Assembly: GCF_002813375.1 (NCBI RefSeq)
Contig: NZ_PHUJ01000003.1
Span: forward strand, 868,001-932,000
DNA length: 64,000 bases
Direction: 5' to 3'
Source: Pseudonocardia alni
Lineage (GTDB): Bacteria > Actinomycetota > Actinomycetes > Mycobacteriales > Pseudonocardiaceae
Of this stretch, positions 31,556 to 40,021 are shown one piece after another (position 1 is the stretch's first letter; each line of letters starts with the position of its first letter). The notes under the pieces are model-generated. The model saw only the letters and a program-made list of their open reading frames with translations, was not told the origin of the DNA and did no database searches. The translations under genes were made by a program, and so were the position numbers.

Positions 31556-34500
31556 TCACCGTTCGAGGTGGCCGAACCGGTGCCGGGTGCGGCTGACCGC
31601 CTGCTCGCGCAGCACGGACGGCATCTCCCGGCGTCCGTCCAGCACCACCGGGGTGTCCACGACCGACGCGCCCACCTGGGCGGCGGCCGCCCGCAGACCG
31701 TCGGGCACGGTGCCCAGGGCCCGGATCCGCTCGCCCGCGACGGGAGCGAGCCCGTCGCCGCCGTGCACCCCGCCCGGGACCCCGCCCGGCGGGACCCCCG
31801 GCCCGTGCAGCCGGACCGGGACCCCCGCGGTGGCCGCGGCGAGCAGCACCCGCAGGACGTCGGCGCGGGCGGCACCGGTGCCGCACCACAGCGTCGCCGA
31901 CGGGGCGGGCCGGTAGCGGAACACGTTGGACTCCGCGGCCAGCCCGGTCGGGTCGTGTTCGATCCCGAACTCGGTGTCCCATGCGCGGGCGTCGGAGGCG
32001 GCGGCGCGGGCGAGGCGGTCGCGGGCGGCCGGGTCGAGGTCGGCCGCCGCGGCCAGGACGCGGTCCGCGGCCGGGCCGGACGTCGGTCCCGGCCCGGGGA
32101 GGTCGCCGTCGTGCCAGGTACCGAACTGGGCGACGTAGTTGGGTCCGCCGGGCTTGGCGCCCGGGCCGAGCACCGAGCCCTTCCAGCCGCCGAAGGACTG
32201 GCGCTGCACGATCGCGCCGGTGATGTGCCGGTTGACGTAGGCGTTGCCGACCTCGACGCGGTCGAGCCAGTGCGCGATCTCGTCGGGGTCGAGGGAGTGG
32301 ATGCCGCCGGTGAGGCCGAAGCCGGTGTCGTTCTGCCAGGCGATCGCCTCGTCGAGGTCGCGGGCGGCCATCAGGCCGAGCACCGGGCCGAAGCACTCGG
32401 TGCGGTGGAACCAGCTGCCCGGCGACACCCAGGCCCGCACGCCCGGTGTCCACACCGTCTCCGAGACGCGGCGCGGGCGCACCAGCCACCGCTCCCCCGG
32501 CTCCAGCGTGGTCAGCGCCCGGTGCAGCTTCGCCGAGGGCGCCTCGATGAGCGGGCCCATGGTCGTCGCGAGGTCGGTGCCGGGACCGACGCGCAGGGTG
32601 GAGACGGCGTCGACGAGCTGGCGGCGCAGCCGCCTCCCGGTGGCCGAGCCGGTCGCGGCGGGGCCGACGAGGATGGCCAGCGACGCCGCGGAGCACTTCT
32701 GCCCGGCGTGCCCGAACGCCGAGCGCACGAGGTCGGCGACGGCGAGGTCCGGGTCGGCGGCGGGGGTGACGACCAGCGCGTTCTTGCCACTGGTCTCGGC
32801 GACGAGGTTCAGGTCGGGCCGCCAGGACCGGAACAGCGCGGCGGTCTCCGACGAGCCGGTGAGCACGACCCGGTCGATCCCGGGGTGGGTGACGAGCCGG
32901 CGTCCGGCGTCGCCCTCGTCGGTGGGCAGCAGCTGCAGTGCGTCCCGTGGGATCCCGCCGCGGTGCAGCGCGGCCACGCCGGCCTCGGCGCACTCGCGGA
33001 CCTGCGGGGCGGGCTTGAGCAGCACCGGTGCGCCCGCGGCGAGCGCGGCGAGGCAGCCGCCGAGCGGGATCGCGACCGGGAAGTTCCAGGGCGGGGTCAC
33101 GGCCACGACCCGGTCCGGGGTGAACGGGGCGCCGTCGAGCTCGGCGGCGCGCTCGGCGTAGTAGGCGGCGAAGTCGACGGCCTCGGAGATCTCGGGGTCG
33201 GCCTCGGCGACGGTCTTGCCCGCCTCGTGCAGCATCACCGACAGCAGCGTCCCGCGGGCGGCGGCCAGCGCGCGGGCGGCGCGGCGCAGCGTCGCGGCCC
33301 GCTCCGCGGCGGGGACGTCGCGCCAGCCGCAGGCGCGGGCGCGCTCGACCGCGGCGTCGACCGCGGCCGGGTCGGTGACGACGGGGACCTCGGTCCGCGC
33401 GACGGCGGTCGCCGCGGCGCGACGGGCCCAGTCCCGGTTCGCGGGCAGTGACGGATCGGTGTCGGGCTCGGCGCGGAACCCGGCCGGCACCGGGTCCCCG
33501 GGCAGCGGGCCGTCGGTCCCGACGGGTGCGGACACGGTGCGGTCCTGGGTGCGGCGCGGGGTGTCGGCGACGGCGTCGCGGTCGCGCACCGAGGCGAGGA
33601 ACCGCTCCTGGTAGGTCGCCGGACCGCCCGAGCCGGGAGCGAACAGCGTGTACAGGTAGCCCTCCGGCGACGCGTTCTCCTCCAGCCGCCGGACCAGGTA
33701 GGACACGGCGGTGTCGAAGTCGCCGCGGTGCACGACGGGGGTGTAGAGCACCAGCTGCGAGCCCGGCCCGGACTCCGGCAGGTCGCCCGCGACGGCGTCG
33801 GCGAACGCGGGGGCCATGCCCTGCAGCATCTCCAGGTCCAGCTGGGGCCGGGCACCGCGGGCGTCGGCCAGTTCCAGGGCGAGCGCGACGTGGTGCAGGT
33901 GGTGCGACGCGACGCCCAGGCGCATCCCGTCGGCGTGCGGGCCGCCGATGCCGCGGTCGAGGAGCCGGACGTAGTTGGCGTCGACCTCGGCCTTGGTGGC
34001 GTAGGGCGCCTGCGGCCAGTCGTGCAGCTCGGCGTCGACCCGTTCCATCGCCAGGTTCGCGCCCTTGACCAGGCGCACCTTGATCGGCGCCCCGCCCGCG
34101 GCGGCACGGCGGGCGGCGAACCCCCCGAGCTCGTCGAGCGCGGCGACGGAGTCGGGCAGGTAGGCCTGCAGGACGATCCCGGCGGGCAGGTCGTGGAACT
34201 CCGGGCGCGCCAGCAGCGTGGTGAACAGCGCGACGGTGAGGTGGAGGTCCTTGTACTCCTCCATGTCGAGGTTCACGAACACGCCGTGCTCGCGGGCGGC
34301 CCGGTAGAGCGGCAGCAGCCGGTCCACGAGCAGGTCCCGGCTGCCCTCGAGGTCCCACGGCACGAGCTGGGCGACGACCGAGGACGCCTTCACCGACACG
34401 TGGTCGACGCCCGGCCGGCGCAGCAGCGCGATCGTGCGGGCGAGGCGACGGTCCGCCTCGTCGTGGCCGAGGACCGCCTCGCCGAGCAGGTTCAGGTTCA

Positions 34501-34966
34501 GCCGGTGCCCGTCGCGGCGGGCCGCGGCGAGGCGGCGGTCCAGGCCGCGCCCGCCCGCGTCGACGATCAGGTGCCCGACCAGGCTGCGCAGCCGCGACCG
34601 CGCCGCGGGCACGACGACGTGCGGCAGCGCCGTCGCCAGCCGGCCGCCGGCCCGCAGGAGCAACCGGTCGGTGCCGGTGACGAACGCGGGCAGTGCGGCG
34701 CCCGCCCCGGCGAGCCGGGCCAGCTCACGGGCCGCGACCCGGTCGTCGGCGGGGCGGGCGACGCGGTCGACGAAGCGCAGCGTGAAGTCGACCCCGGCGG
34801 GATCGTGCATCAGGGCGGCCAGCCGCTGCGTCGGGTCCGCTGCGCGGCCGGAGCCCGACGACGGGGCGGTACCGGTGCGCTCGGTCCAGCGGCGGACGCG
34901 CTCGACGGCGCGCCCGGTCAGCGCGTCGTCGAGGGCGGGGACGGGGTGGGTGGGGTGCACGCTCAC
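31556..34966 (-). CDS. putA: Bifunctional proline dehydrogenase / P5C dehydrogenase PutA
   Basis: 1136-residue PutA, oxidising proline to glutamate in two steps. The FAD-binding proline dehydrogenase barrel covers about residues 130-450 (VSVKASSVVAQLVPWD, VFVNLDMEEYKDL, IKVRLVKGANL, FAPGSGGPATYQERFL). The aldehyde dehydrogenase half covers about 525-1000, with Glu724 in AETSGKNA and the nucleophile Cys758 in FGHAGQKCSAAS. There is no N-terminal ribbon-helix-helix domain, so it does not repress itself. A C-terminal extension of about 130 residues follows. GTG 34966 has CAGACT six nt upstream. No proline transporter gene is adjacent. Confidence 0.93.
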   Translation of the reverse strand: MSVHPTHPVPALDDALTGRAVERVRRWTERTGTAPSSGSGRAADPTQRLAALMHDPAGVDFTLRFVDRVARPADDRVAARELARLAGAGAALPAFVTGTDRLLLRAGGRLATALPHVVVPAARSRLRSLVGHLIVDAGGRGLDRRLAAARRDGHRLNLNLLGEAVLGHDEADRRLARTIALLRRPGVDHVSVKASSVVAQLVPWDLEGSRDLLVDRLLPLYRAAREHGVFVNLDMEEYKDLHLTVALFTTLLARPEFHDLPAGIVLQAYLPDSVAALDELGGFAARRAAAGGAPIKVRLVKGANLAMERVDAELHDWPQAPYATKAEVDANYVRLLDRGIGGPHADGMRLGVASHHLHHVALALELADARGARPQLDLEMLQGMAPAFADAVAGDLPESGPGSQLVLYTPVVHRGDFDTAVSYLVRRLEENASPEGYLYTLFAPGSGGPATYQERFLASVRDRDAVADTPRRTQDRTVSAPVGTDGPLPGDPVPAGFRAEPDTDPSLPANRDWARRAAATAVARTEVPVVTDPAAVDAAVERARACGWRDVPAAERAATLRRAARALAAARGTLLSVMLHEAGKTVAEADPEISEAVDFAAYYAERAAELDGAPFTPDRVVAVTPPWNFPVAIPLGGCLAALAAGAPVLLKPAPQVRECAEAGVAALHRGGIPRDALQLLPTDEGDAGRRLVTHPGIDRVVLTGSSETAALFRSWRPDLNLVAETSGKNALVVTPAADPDLAVADLVRSAFGHAGQKCSAASLAILVGPAATGSATGRRLRRQLVDAVSTLRVGPGTDLATTMGPLIEAPSAKLHRALTTLEPGERWLVRPRRVSETVWTPGVRAWVSPGSWFHRTECFGPVLGLMAARDLDEAIAWQNDTGFGLTGGIHSLDPDEIAHWLDRVEVGNAYVNRHITGAIVQRQSFGGWKGSVLGPGAKPGGPNYVAQFGTWHDGDLPGPGPTSGPAADRVLAAAADLDPAARDRLARAAASDARAWDTEFGIEHDPTGLAAESNVFRYRPAPSATLWCGTGAARADVLRVLLAAATAGVPVRLHGPGVPPGGVPGGVHGGDGLAPVAGERIRALGTVPDGLRAAAAQVGASVVDTPVVLDGRREMPSVLREQAVSRTRHRFGHLER

Positions 34967-34972
34967 CCGCCC

Positions 34973-34978
34973 AGTCTG
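34973..34978 (-). promoter_or_regulatory. -10 element of putA (leaderless)
   Basis: CAGACT on the minus strand is 6 nt before the GTG at 34966; a weaker hexamer than the TANNNT elements elsewhere. Confidence 0.35.
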
Positions 34979-35036
34979 GACCCACTGTCAGGACCGTGTC
35001 ACCTCTACGGTGCTGACAATCCGGTGACGACCGTGG

Positions 35037-35729
35037 TCAGGACTCCGTGAGGTCGGTGTCGGGCAGCGGCCCGAGCAGGGCGAACGCGTCCAGGTGGGGC
35101 TCGACGTCGCCGCGCTCGGTCCAGGCGCGCAGCTGCGCCGCCGACCGGCGGGTGACCAGGGCACGGGCCAGGTCGAAGTCCGGGGCCCGCACGACGACCG
35201 CGGCCCCCGCCTCGTCGCCCGCGGACACCCAGCGGCGGCCGTCGCCGACCAGGGCGATCGGCGCCCGGTCCGCGACCGCGCCGGCGAACCGGCCCAGGAA
35301 CGTGTCCATGACCGCGTAGAGACCCGGGGTGTGCTGCCCGCCGGGCTCGCGCAGGGCACCGCGCAGGTCCTGCTCGTGGATGATCACGTCGCCGAGCGGG
35401 CGGGTGTTGTGGGTCGCCATCCAGTCGCGCAGCGGGCCGGTCAGCGACTCCCACTCCGCGACGAGTGCCGCCACGTCGTGGTCACGCCGCGCCCGCACCT
35501 GCCGGTCCGTCCACTCCTCGTTGTGGTCGTCGGGCTCGTCGCCGCGCACCACGTCCGCACCCAGGCCGACCATGTGCGAGAACAGGTCGCGCACCGTCCA
35601 GTCCGGGCAGGACGGGACCGTCAGCTCCGAGCGCTCGGGCGGCAGGTCCCGCACCAGGTCGATGACCCGGCGTTGCGCCCGGGTCCACTCCGCGATCTCG
35701 TCGATACCGCTCACGGGCACCGATCCCAT
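35037..35729 (-). CDS. Maleylpyruvate isomerase/DinB-type mycothiol-dependent family protein
   Basis: 230-residue protein of the TIGR03083-type family. WTRAQRRVIDLVRDLPPERSE, VPSCPDWTVRDLFSHMVG (residues 41-58) and VIIHEQDLRGALREPG (about 114-129) are the usual landmarks; His54 and the later His117 region form the metal/thiol site in relatives. The C-terminal part is an SCP2-like domain. Proteins of this type often use mycothiol; substrate unknown. The ATG at 35729 is preferred, with a GTG 15 nt downstream as an alternative. Confidence 0.75.
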   Translation of the reverse strand: MGSVPVSGIDEIAEWTRAQRRVIDLVRDLPPERSELTVPSCPDWTVRDLFSHMVGLGADVVRGDEPDDHNEEWTDRQVRARRDHDVAALVAEWESLTGPLRDWMATHNTRPLGDVIIHEQDLRGALREPGGQHTPGLYAVMDTFLGRFAGAVADRAPIALVGDGRRWVSAGDEAGAAVVVRAPDFDLARALVTRRSAAQLRAWTERGDVEPHLDAFALLGPLPDTDLTES

Positions 35730-35837
35730 CACGACCGGGGCTCCCGCGCCGCCCCATGGGTGTTTTGCCTGGACCGAGCCCGGGCACCTGGGGATCATCG
35801 AACCGGACACAACGGCGACGCCGGTCACGGCGGCTCC

Positions 35838-35872
35838 GCCGGACGGCACCGCCGGACGGCACCGCCGGCACC
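35838..35872. repeat. 13-bp tandem repeat upstream of the DUF4190-like gene
   Basis: GCCGGACGGCACC occurs twice in a row (35838-35850, 35851-35863) followed by a shortened copy GCCGGCACC. The repeat ends 37 bp before the GTG at 35910. It may be a slippage product or part of the leader. Confidence 0.6.
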
Positions 35873-35909
35873 GGGGACCACCCGGTGAGTCGGTGAGGAG
35901 AGGACGAGC

Positions 35910-36581
35910 GTGAGCAGCCCACCCCCGTACCCGGGTCGCCCCGGGGACCCACAGGACCCGAACAACCTGGACCAGCCGACGCAGCAGAACCAGCCCTACG
36001 GCGGGCAGCAGTACGGCGAGCAGCCCGGTCAGCCGTACGGACAGCAGCCGCAGTACGGGGAACAGCCCCCGGGGCAGCAGTACGGGCAGCAGCAGTACGG
36101 ACAGCAACAGTACGGCGCGCAGGGCCACGACCCGGCCGCCTACCCGGACCGGCCGCCCGCCGGGCCGCCGGGGTGGCCGCAGGGCGGGGCGCCCACGACC
36201 CCGCCGCGCAACGGCATCGGGATCGCCGCGCTGGTGCTCGGCATCCTGGCCGTGCTCACGTTCTGGCTGTTCATCGGTGGGCTCTTCGGGCTCATCGCCA
36301 TCGTGCTGGGCGCGATCGGCATCAGCCGCGTGTCGAAGGGCGTCGCCACGAACCGTGGCGTGTCGATCTCCGGACTCGTGCTCGGGATCCTCGGCGTTCT
36401 GGGGACGATCGCCATGATCGCCCTGGTCGCCTTCGGGTTCAGCGTCTTCCAGCAGGTCGATGACGGCCAGTTCGCGTCGTGCCTGCAGCGCGCCGGCAAC
36501 GATCAGTCGGCCATGGCCCAGTGCCAGCAGGAACTCCAGGACCGGCTCCAGGGCGAGATCGACCGCCTCGGGGACAACTGA
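35910..36581 (+). CDS. DUF4190-type membrane protein with Gln/Tyr/Pro-rich N-terminus
   Basis: 223-residue protein. The first 100 residues are disordered and made of QPYGQQ/QQYGEQ-type repeats. Two membrane helices follow (GIGIAALVLGILAVLTFW and VSISGLVLGILGVLGTIAM), the DUF4190 pattern, and a short polar tail with two cysteines (FASCLQRAG, MAQCQQEL) that may be disulfide-bonded outside the cell. GGAGAGG precedes the GTG at 35910. Proteins of this kind are common in actinobacteria and of unknown function; the tail may act at the envelope. Confidence 0.8.
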   Translation: MSSPPPYPGRPGDPQDPNNLDQPTQQNQPYGGQQYGEQPGQPYGQQPQYGEQPPGQQYGQQQYGQQQYGAQGHDPAAYPDRPPAGPPGWPQGGAPTTPPRNGIGIAALVLGILAVLTFWLFIGGLFGLIAIVLGAIGISRVSKGVATNRGVSISGLVLGILGVLGTIAMIALVAFGFSVFQQVDDGQFASCLQRAGNDQSAMAQCQQELQDRLQGEIDRLGDN

Positions 36582-36602
36582 GGCGCTACTCCCCGCGGTC
36601 GT

Positions 36603-36633
36603 CGGTCCCGTGTCCGGTCAGGACACGGGACCG
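36603..36633. terminator. Bidirectional 13-bp stem-loop terminator
   Basis: CGGTCCCGTGTCC (36603-36615) pairs perfectly with GGACACGGGACCG (36621-36633) around the loop GGTCA. It lies between the ends of two convergent genes (36581 and 36644). No T-run follows, as is common for actinobacterial hairpins. Confidence 0.75.
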
Positions 36634-36643
36634 CCCGCCGTCG

Positions 36644-37804
36644 TCACCGTCCGCTGCCCGCCGCGTGGAACGCACCCCCCGCACCGAACACCAGCCGGGC
36701 GAACCGCTCCCCCATCCGCAGGTGCGCCTCGGGACACGGGTGCAGCCGGTCGGGCAGCGGCAGCTCGGCCGCGTCGTCGTCGCCGTAGAGCTCCCGGCCG
36801 TCGAGGTGGGACAGCGCCGGGTCCTCCGGGACGCGCACGGCCACGACCCGGGCCAGCTCCTCGCGGATCACCGACAGCGTCAGCTTCCCCGCCGCCACCT
36901 CGGCCGGGTCGCCGGTCGCGCGGAACCGCAGCCGCCCGTCGACGACCTCCGGCGCGCCAGGGCCCGGGGTGTGCTCGTGGATCGGGCACAGCACCGGGGA
37001 CACCACCAGCAGCGGGGTGTCGGGGTGCCCGTCGCGGATCGTGTCGAGGAACCCGTGCACGGCGGGCGCGAACGCCCGCCGGCGCATCAGGTCGGCGTTG
37101 ACGACGTTGATCCCGATCTTGACGCTGATCATCGCGGCGGGGGTGTCGCGCAGCGTGCGGGCGACGAACGGGTCCAGCATCGCGCTGCCGGAGAACCCCA
37201 GGTTGACCAGTTCGACCCCGGCGGTGCGGGCGGCGAGCGCGGGCCAGGTGGTGCTGGGCCCCGCGGCGTTGCTGCCCTGGCTGATCGAGCTGCCGTGGTG
37301 CAGCCACACCGGGCGCCCACCGGTCGGGACGACGGCGACCGGCGCGTCGGTGCGCAGCGCGACGACCTCGGTGATCTCGTTGTGCGGCAGCCAGATCTCC
37401 ACGAGCGCGTCGCGGCCGGGCAGGGTGAACCGCACCGGGCCGGGTGGGCCGTCGGTGACCGTGACCTCCCCCGTCGCCGGATCGGTCATCAGGAGCTTCC
37501 CGCCGGAGGTCGTGGCGCTGCCCGCCGGCCGGCCGTCGACGAGCAGGTCGTAGGCGCCGTCGGGCCGCAGCGGGGCACCGACGAGACCGATCCGGGTGCG
37601 CAGGGTCTCCAGCTCGACGGTCCGCGCGGCGGTGCGGAACACGACGCGTACCCCGGACGGCTGGCTCTGCGCGCCGGCCAGCTGCGGGTCGGTGTTGCGG
37701 GCCCGGGCGGTGGCGGGCAGCCGCTGCGGGAGCAGGCCCCGTTCGCCGTCGACGGCGTCGAGGACGCCGTGCAGCAGCTCGGGCCCGATCGCGGTGGTGA
37801 TCAC
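36644..37804 (-). CDS. SGNH/GDSL-type esterase with N-terminal beta domain
   Basis: 386-residue SGNH-family hydrolase. The N-terminal 155 residues are strand-rich, as in the two-domain carbohydrate-esterase type. Block I reads HHGSSISQG (nucleophile Ser173), block II LVNLGFSGSAML, block III KIGINVVN and block V DRLHP with the catalytic Asp and His. The start is GTG 37804; CAGGCT sits 6 nt upstream. Relatives remove acetyl groups from polysaccharides or lipids. It lacks a signal peptide, so a cytoplasmic substrate or a non-classical export must be assumed. Confidence 0.8.
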   Translation of the reverse strand: MITTAIGPELLHGVLDAVDGERGLLPQRLPATARARNTDPQLAGAQSQPSGVRVVFRTAARTVELETLRTRIGLVGAPLRPDGAYDLLVDGRPAGSATTSGGKLLMTDPATGEVTVTDGPPGPVRFTLPGRDALVEIWLPHNEITEVVALRTDAPVAVVPTGGRPVWLHHGSSISQGSNAAGPSTTWPALAARTAGVELVNLGFSGSAMLDPFVARTLRDTPAAMISVKIGINVVNADLMRRRAFAPAVHGFLDTIRDGHPDTPLLVVSPVLCPIHEHTPGPGAPEVVDGRLRFRATGDPAEVAAGKLTLSVIREELARVVAVRVPEDPALSHLDGRELYGDDDAAELPLPDRLHPCPEAHLRMGERFARLVFGAGGAFHAAGSGR

Positions 37805-37810
37805 CCCGGC

Positions 37811-37816
37811 AGCCTG
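37811..37816 (-). promoter_or_regulatory. -10 element of SGNH esterase gene (leaderless)
   Basis: CAGGCT on the minus strand is 6 nt from the GTG at 37804. Confidence 0.35.
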
Positions 37817-37853
37817 GCACGCGCGCGGCGCCGGTTCACCCGAGAATCGGGCG

Positions 37854-38276
37854 GTGCTGATCGCCGCCGTCGTCCAGACCGTCGCGACCATCCTGCTGGC
37901 CGGGATCGCCTGGACCGTGCAGGTGGTGGTCTACCCGGCGTTCGCGCTGGTCCCGGCCGGGTCCTGGGCCCGCTACCACGCCGCGCACAGCCGGGCGGTC
38001 ACGCTCGTCGTCGGGCCGCCGTGGCTCGCGCAGGGGCTCGCGACGGCGGCGCTGCTGGTCCTCGCGCCCGGCGAGCCGCTGGTGTGGGTGACCGCGGTGG
38101 CGGCCGCCGCGGGCGTCGCGGTGACCCTGCCCGCGGTGTCGCTGCACGGCCGGCTCGACCCGGCCGCGCACCCGGGGGACCTGCGTCGGCTGCTGCGGGT
38201 CAACCTGGTCCGTGCGCTCGTGTGGTCGGCCGGGTCCGTGGTGGGGGTCCTGCTGGTGACCGCCTCCGGCGCGTGA
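37854..38276 (+). CDS. Four-helix membrane protein, unknown function
   Basis: 140-residue integral membrane protein with helices at about residues 3-24, 50-68, 73-92 and 116-136. The pattern WTVQVVVYPAF followed by WARYHAAHSRAV after the first helix is shared by a group of actinobacterial DUF1772-like proteins; I cannot name a function. GTG 37854 is the start, likely leaderless. It is divergent from the esterase by 49 bp and is 14 bp before the PIG-L gene, which may be co-transcribed. Confidence 0.6.
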   Translation: MLIAAVVQTVATILLAGIAWTVQVVVYPAFALVPAGSWARYHAAHSRAVTLVVGPPWLAQGLATAALLVLAPGEPLVWVTAVAAAAGVAVTLPAVSLHGRLDPAAHPGDLRRLLRVNLVRALVWSAGSVVGVLLVTASGA

Positions 38277-38290
38277 CCCAGGATGGCCGG

Positions 38291-39058
38291 GTGACTGCGA
38301 CCGAGGACGAGCGCACGGCGGCCGACGACCGCGCGCACACCGGGGTGGAGCGCGTGCTGGTGATCGCCGCGCACCCCGACGACATCGACTTCTCCTGCAG
38401 CGGCACCGTCGCGGTGTGGACCGCGGCCGGGGTCGCGGTGACCTACTGCCTGGTGACCGACGGCGACGCGGGCGGCTTCGACCCGGCCGTGCCGCGCAGC
38501 GACATCGCGGGCATCCGCCGGGCCGAGCAGACCGCCGCGGCCGCCGAGGCCGGCGTCACCGACCTGGTGTTCCTCGGCCACCCCGACGGGCGGCTGACCG
38601 TCACCCTGGAGCTGCGCCGGGACCTGGCCCGGGTGATCCGGCAGGTCCGTCCGGACCGGGTCGTCGTCCCGCAGCCGGTGCGCGATCTGCGCAGCATGTA
38701 CGGCAGCCACCCCGACCACACCGCGACCGGCGAGGCGGCCCTCTGCGCGGTCTACCCCGATGCGCGCAACCCCTACGCCTTCCCCGAGCTGGCCGAGGCC
38801 GGGTACGAGGCGCACACGGTCGGCGAGGTGTGGGTCCTGGGTCCGGCCCCGGCCGACGACCCCGAGGGGGCACGACACGTCGACATCACCGACACGATCG
38901 ACGTGAAGATCGCGGCGCTGCGCGCGCACGCGAGCCAGACCGCGCACATGACCGGCCTGGAGGACATGATCGGGCAGTGGTCCGGGTCGCTGGCGAAGCG
39001 GGCCGGGTTCCCGTCCGGTCGGCTGGTGGAGTCCTTCCACGCGCTCGACACGCGCTGA
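38291..39058 (+). CDS. PIG-L family deacetylase (Mca/MshB-like)
   Basis: 255-residue LmbE/PIG-L zinc deacetylase. The zinc site is formed by HPDD at residues 28-31 (AAHPDDIDFSCSGT) and by SHPDHTATGEAA near residue 140. GFDPAVPRSDIAGIRRAEQ and FLGHPDGRL are further family marks. In actinobacteria such enzymes deacetylate GlcNAc-inositol (mycothiol synthesis, MshB) or cleave mycothiol conjugates (Mca); which applies here cannot be decided. The start is GTG 38291; it follows the upstream membrane-protein gene by 14 bp. Confidence 0.85.
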   Translation: MTATEDERTAADDRAHTGVERVLVIAAHPDDIDFSCSGTVAVWTAAGVAVTYCLVTDGDAGGFDPAVPRSDIAGIRRAEQTAAAAEAGVTDLVFLGHPDGRLTVTLELRRDLARVIRQVRPDRVVVPQPVRDLRSMYGSHPDHTATGEAALCAVYPDARNPYAFPELAEAGYEAHTVGEVWVLGPAPADDPEGARHVDITDTIDVKIAALRAHASQTAHMTGLEDMIGQWSGSLAKRAGFPSGRLVESFHALDTR

Positions 39059-39079
39059 GGCCCCCGGGCCCGGGTGCGC

Positions 39080-40021
39080 TCAGGCGGCGGCGCGGATGCG
39101 GACGTGGGTGCCCGCGTCGTCGCCCCAGACGTGCAGCAGGTCGCAGAGCTGGCGGGCGATCCAGATCCCGCGCCCGTGCGCGTGGCCCGGGTCCGGCGGG
39201 GCCAGGCCGGGCAGCGGGTCGGCGAGCCGGCCGCCGTCGTGGACCTCGCAGACGACATCCTGCTCGGGCGTCCACAGCATGAGCCGCGCCGTGTGCGTCC
39301 CGTGGTGGACGGCGTTGGTGGCGACCTCGTTGACCGCGACGGTGACGTCCTCCGCGCGGCTGTCGGTGAACCCCTGGCCGCGCAGTGCCTCGTCGACGGC
39401 GCGGCGCACGTCGCGCAGCTGCGTGGCGTCGAAGCGGAACTCCCGTGCGGGTGCGCCGAGCTCGGCGGGCACCGGGGCGCCGAGGCCGTCGAGCAGCCGG
39501 CGCGGGTCGGTGTCGACCCCGGTCGGGACGGGCCTGCCGTCGTCGAGGACGAACGGGTGCGCGCGCCGCACGACCTCGGCGACGGGACCGGGCAGGTCGG
39601 CCGGGAAGAAGCAGAGCAGCCGCAGCGGCAGGTCGGCCAGGGCGAGCGCCGCGGCCGCCTCGACCTCGCCCCAGTAGGCGCCGCGCGGGTCGTCGAGATC
39701 CGCGGAGTGCTCGACGACGACGGTCACCGGCCCCGCGACGCCGCGGTGGCGGGCGCGCAGGACCCGGGCCAGGCGCGCCGCCTCGGTCTGGCCCGACGGA
39801 CCGTCGGGACCGCAGTCGCGGCGCAGCCGCAGCAGCCCGGCGACGGCATCCGCGCCGAGGGCCTCGGCGACCCGGCCGCGCAGCGCGACCTCGGTGACCG
39901 GGCGGAGCAGGGTCGCCACCGACCCGCCCGTGGCGAGCGCGTCGAGCACGGTGTCGGCGAGCCGGTCGGTCAGGTCACCGTCGCCGCCGTGCCGGCACAG
40001 GGCGTGCACCAGCCCGCTCAC
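39080..40021 (-). CDS. Sensor protein with C-terminal HATPase (RsbW/anti-sigma-type) domain
   Basis: 313-residue protein. The C-terminal 110 residues are a GHKL ATPase of the serine-kinase/anti-sigma type: AEDVTVAVNEVATNAVHHG is the N-box and HGRGIWIARQLCDLLHVWG the G-box. The N-terminal part includes a sensory region with VVVEHSADLDDPRGAYWGEVE and LPLRLLCFFPADL. GTG 40021 overlaps the stop of the upstream MEDS-STAS gene by 4 nt. Together they look like a partner-switch pair that responds to an unknown cue and controls a sigma factor elsewhere. Confidence 0.75.
   Translation of the reverse strand: MSGLVHALCRHGGDGDLTDRLADTVLDALATGGSVATLLRPVTEVALRGRVAEALGADAVAGLLRLRRDCGPDGPSGQTEAARLARVLRARHRGVAGPVTVVVEHSADLDDPRGAYWGEVEAAAALALADLPLRLLCFFPADLPGPVAEVVRRAHPFVLDDGRPVPTGVDTDPRRLLDGLGAPVPAELGAPAREFRFDATQLRDVRRAVDEALRGQGFTDSRAEDVTVAVNEVATNAVHHGTHTARLMLWTPEQDVVCEVHDGGRLADPLPGLAPPDPGHAHGRGIWIARQLCDLLHVWGDDAGTHVRIRAAA

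Noticed and set aside
36479..38290. Upstream 600-codon extension of the PIG-L frame
   Set aside because: It crosses the DUF4190, esterase and membrane-protein genes in the wrong frame or strand; the deacetylase motif begins after the GTG at 38291.
38291..38303. ATGGCCGGGTGAC shared with the gene start at 28670
   Set aside because: Short GC-rich identity around two GTG starts; expected by chance at this base composition and not supported by other similarity.
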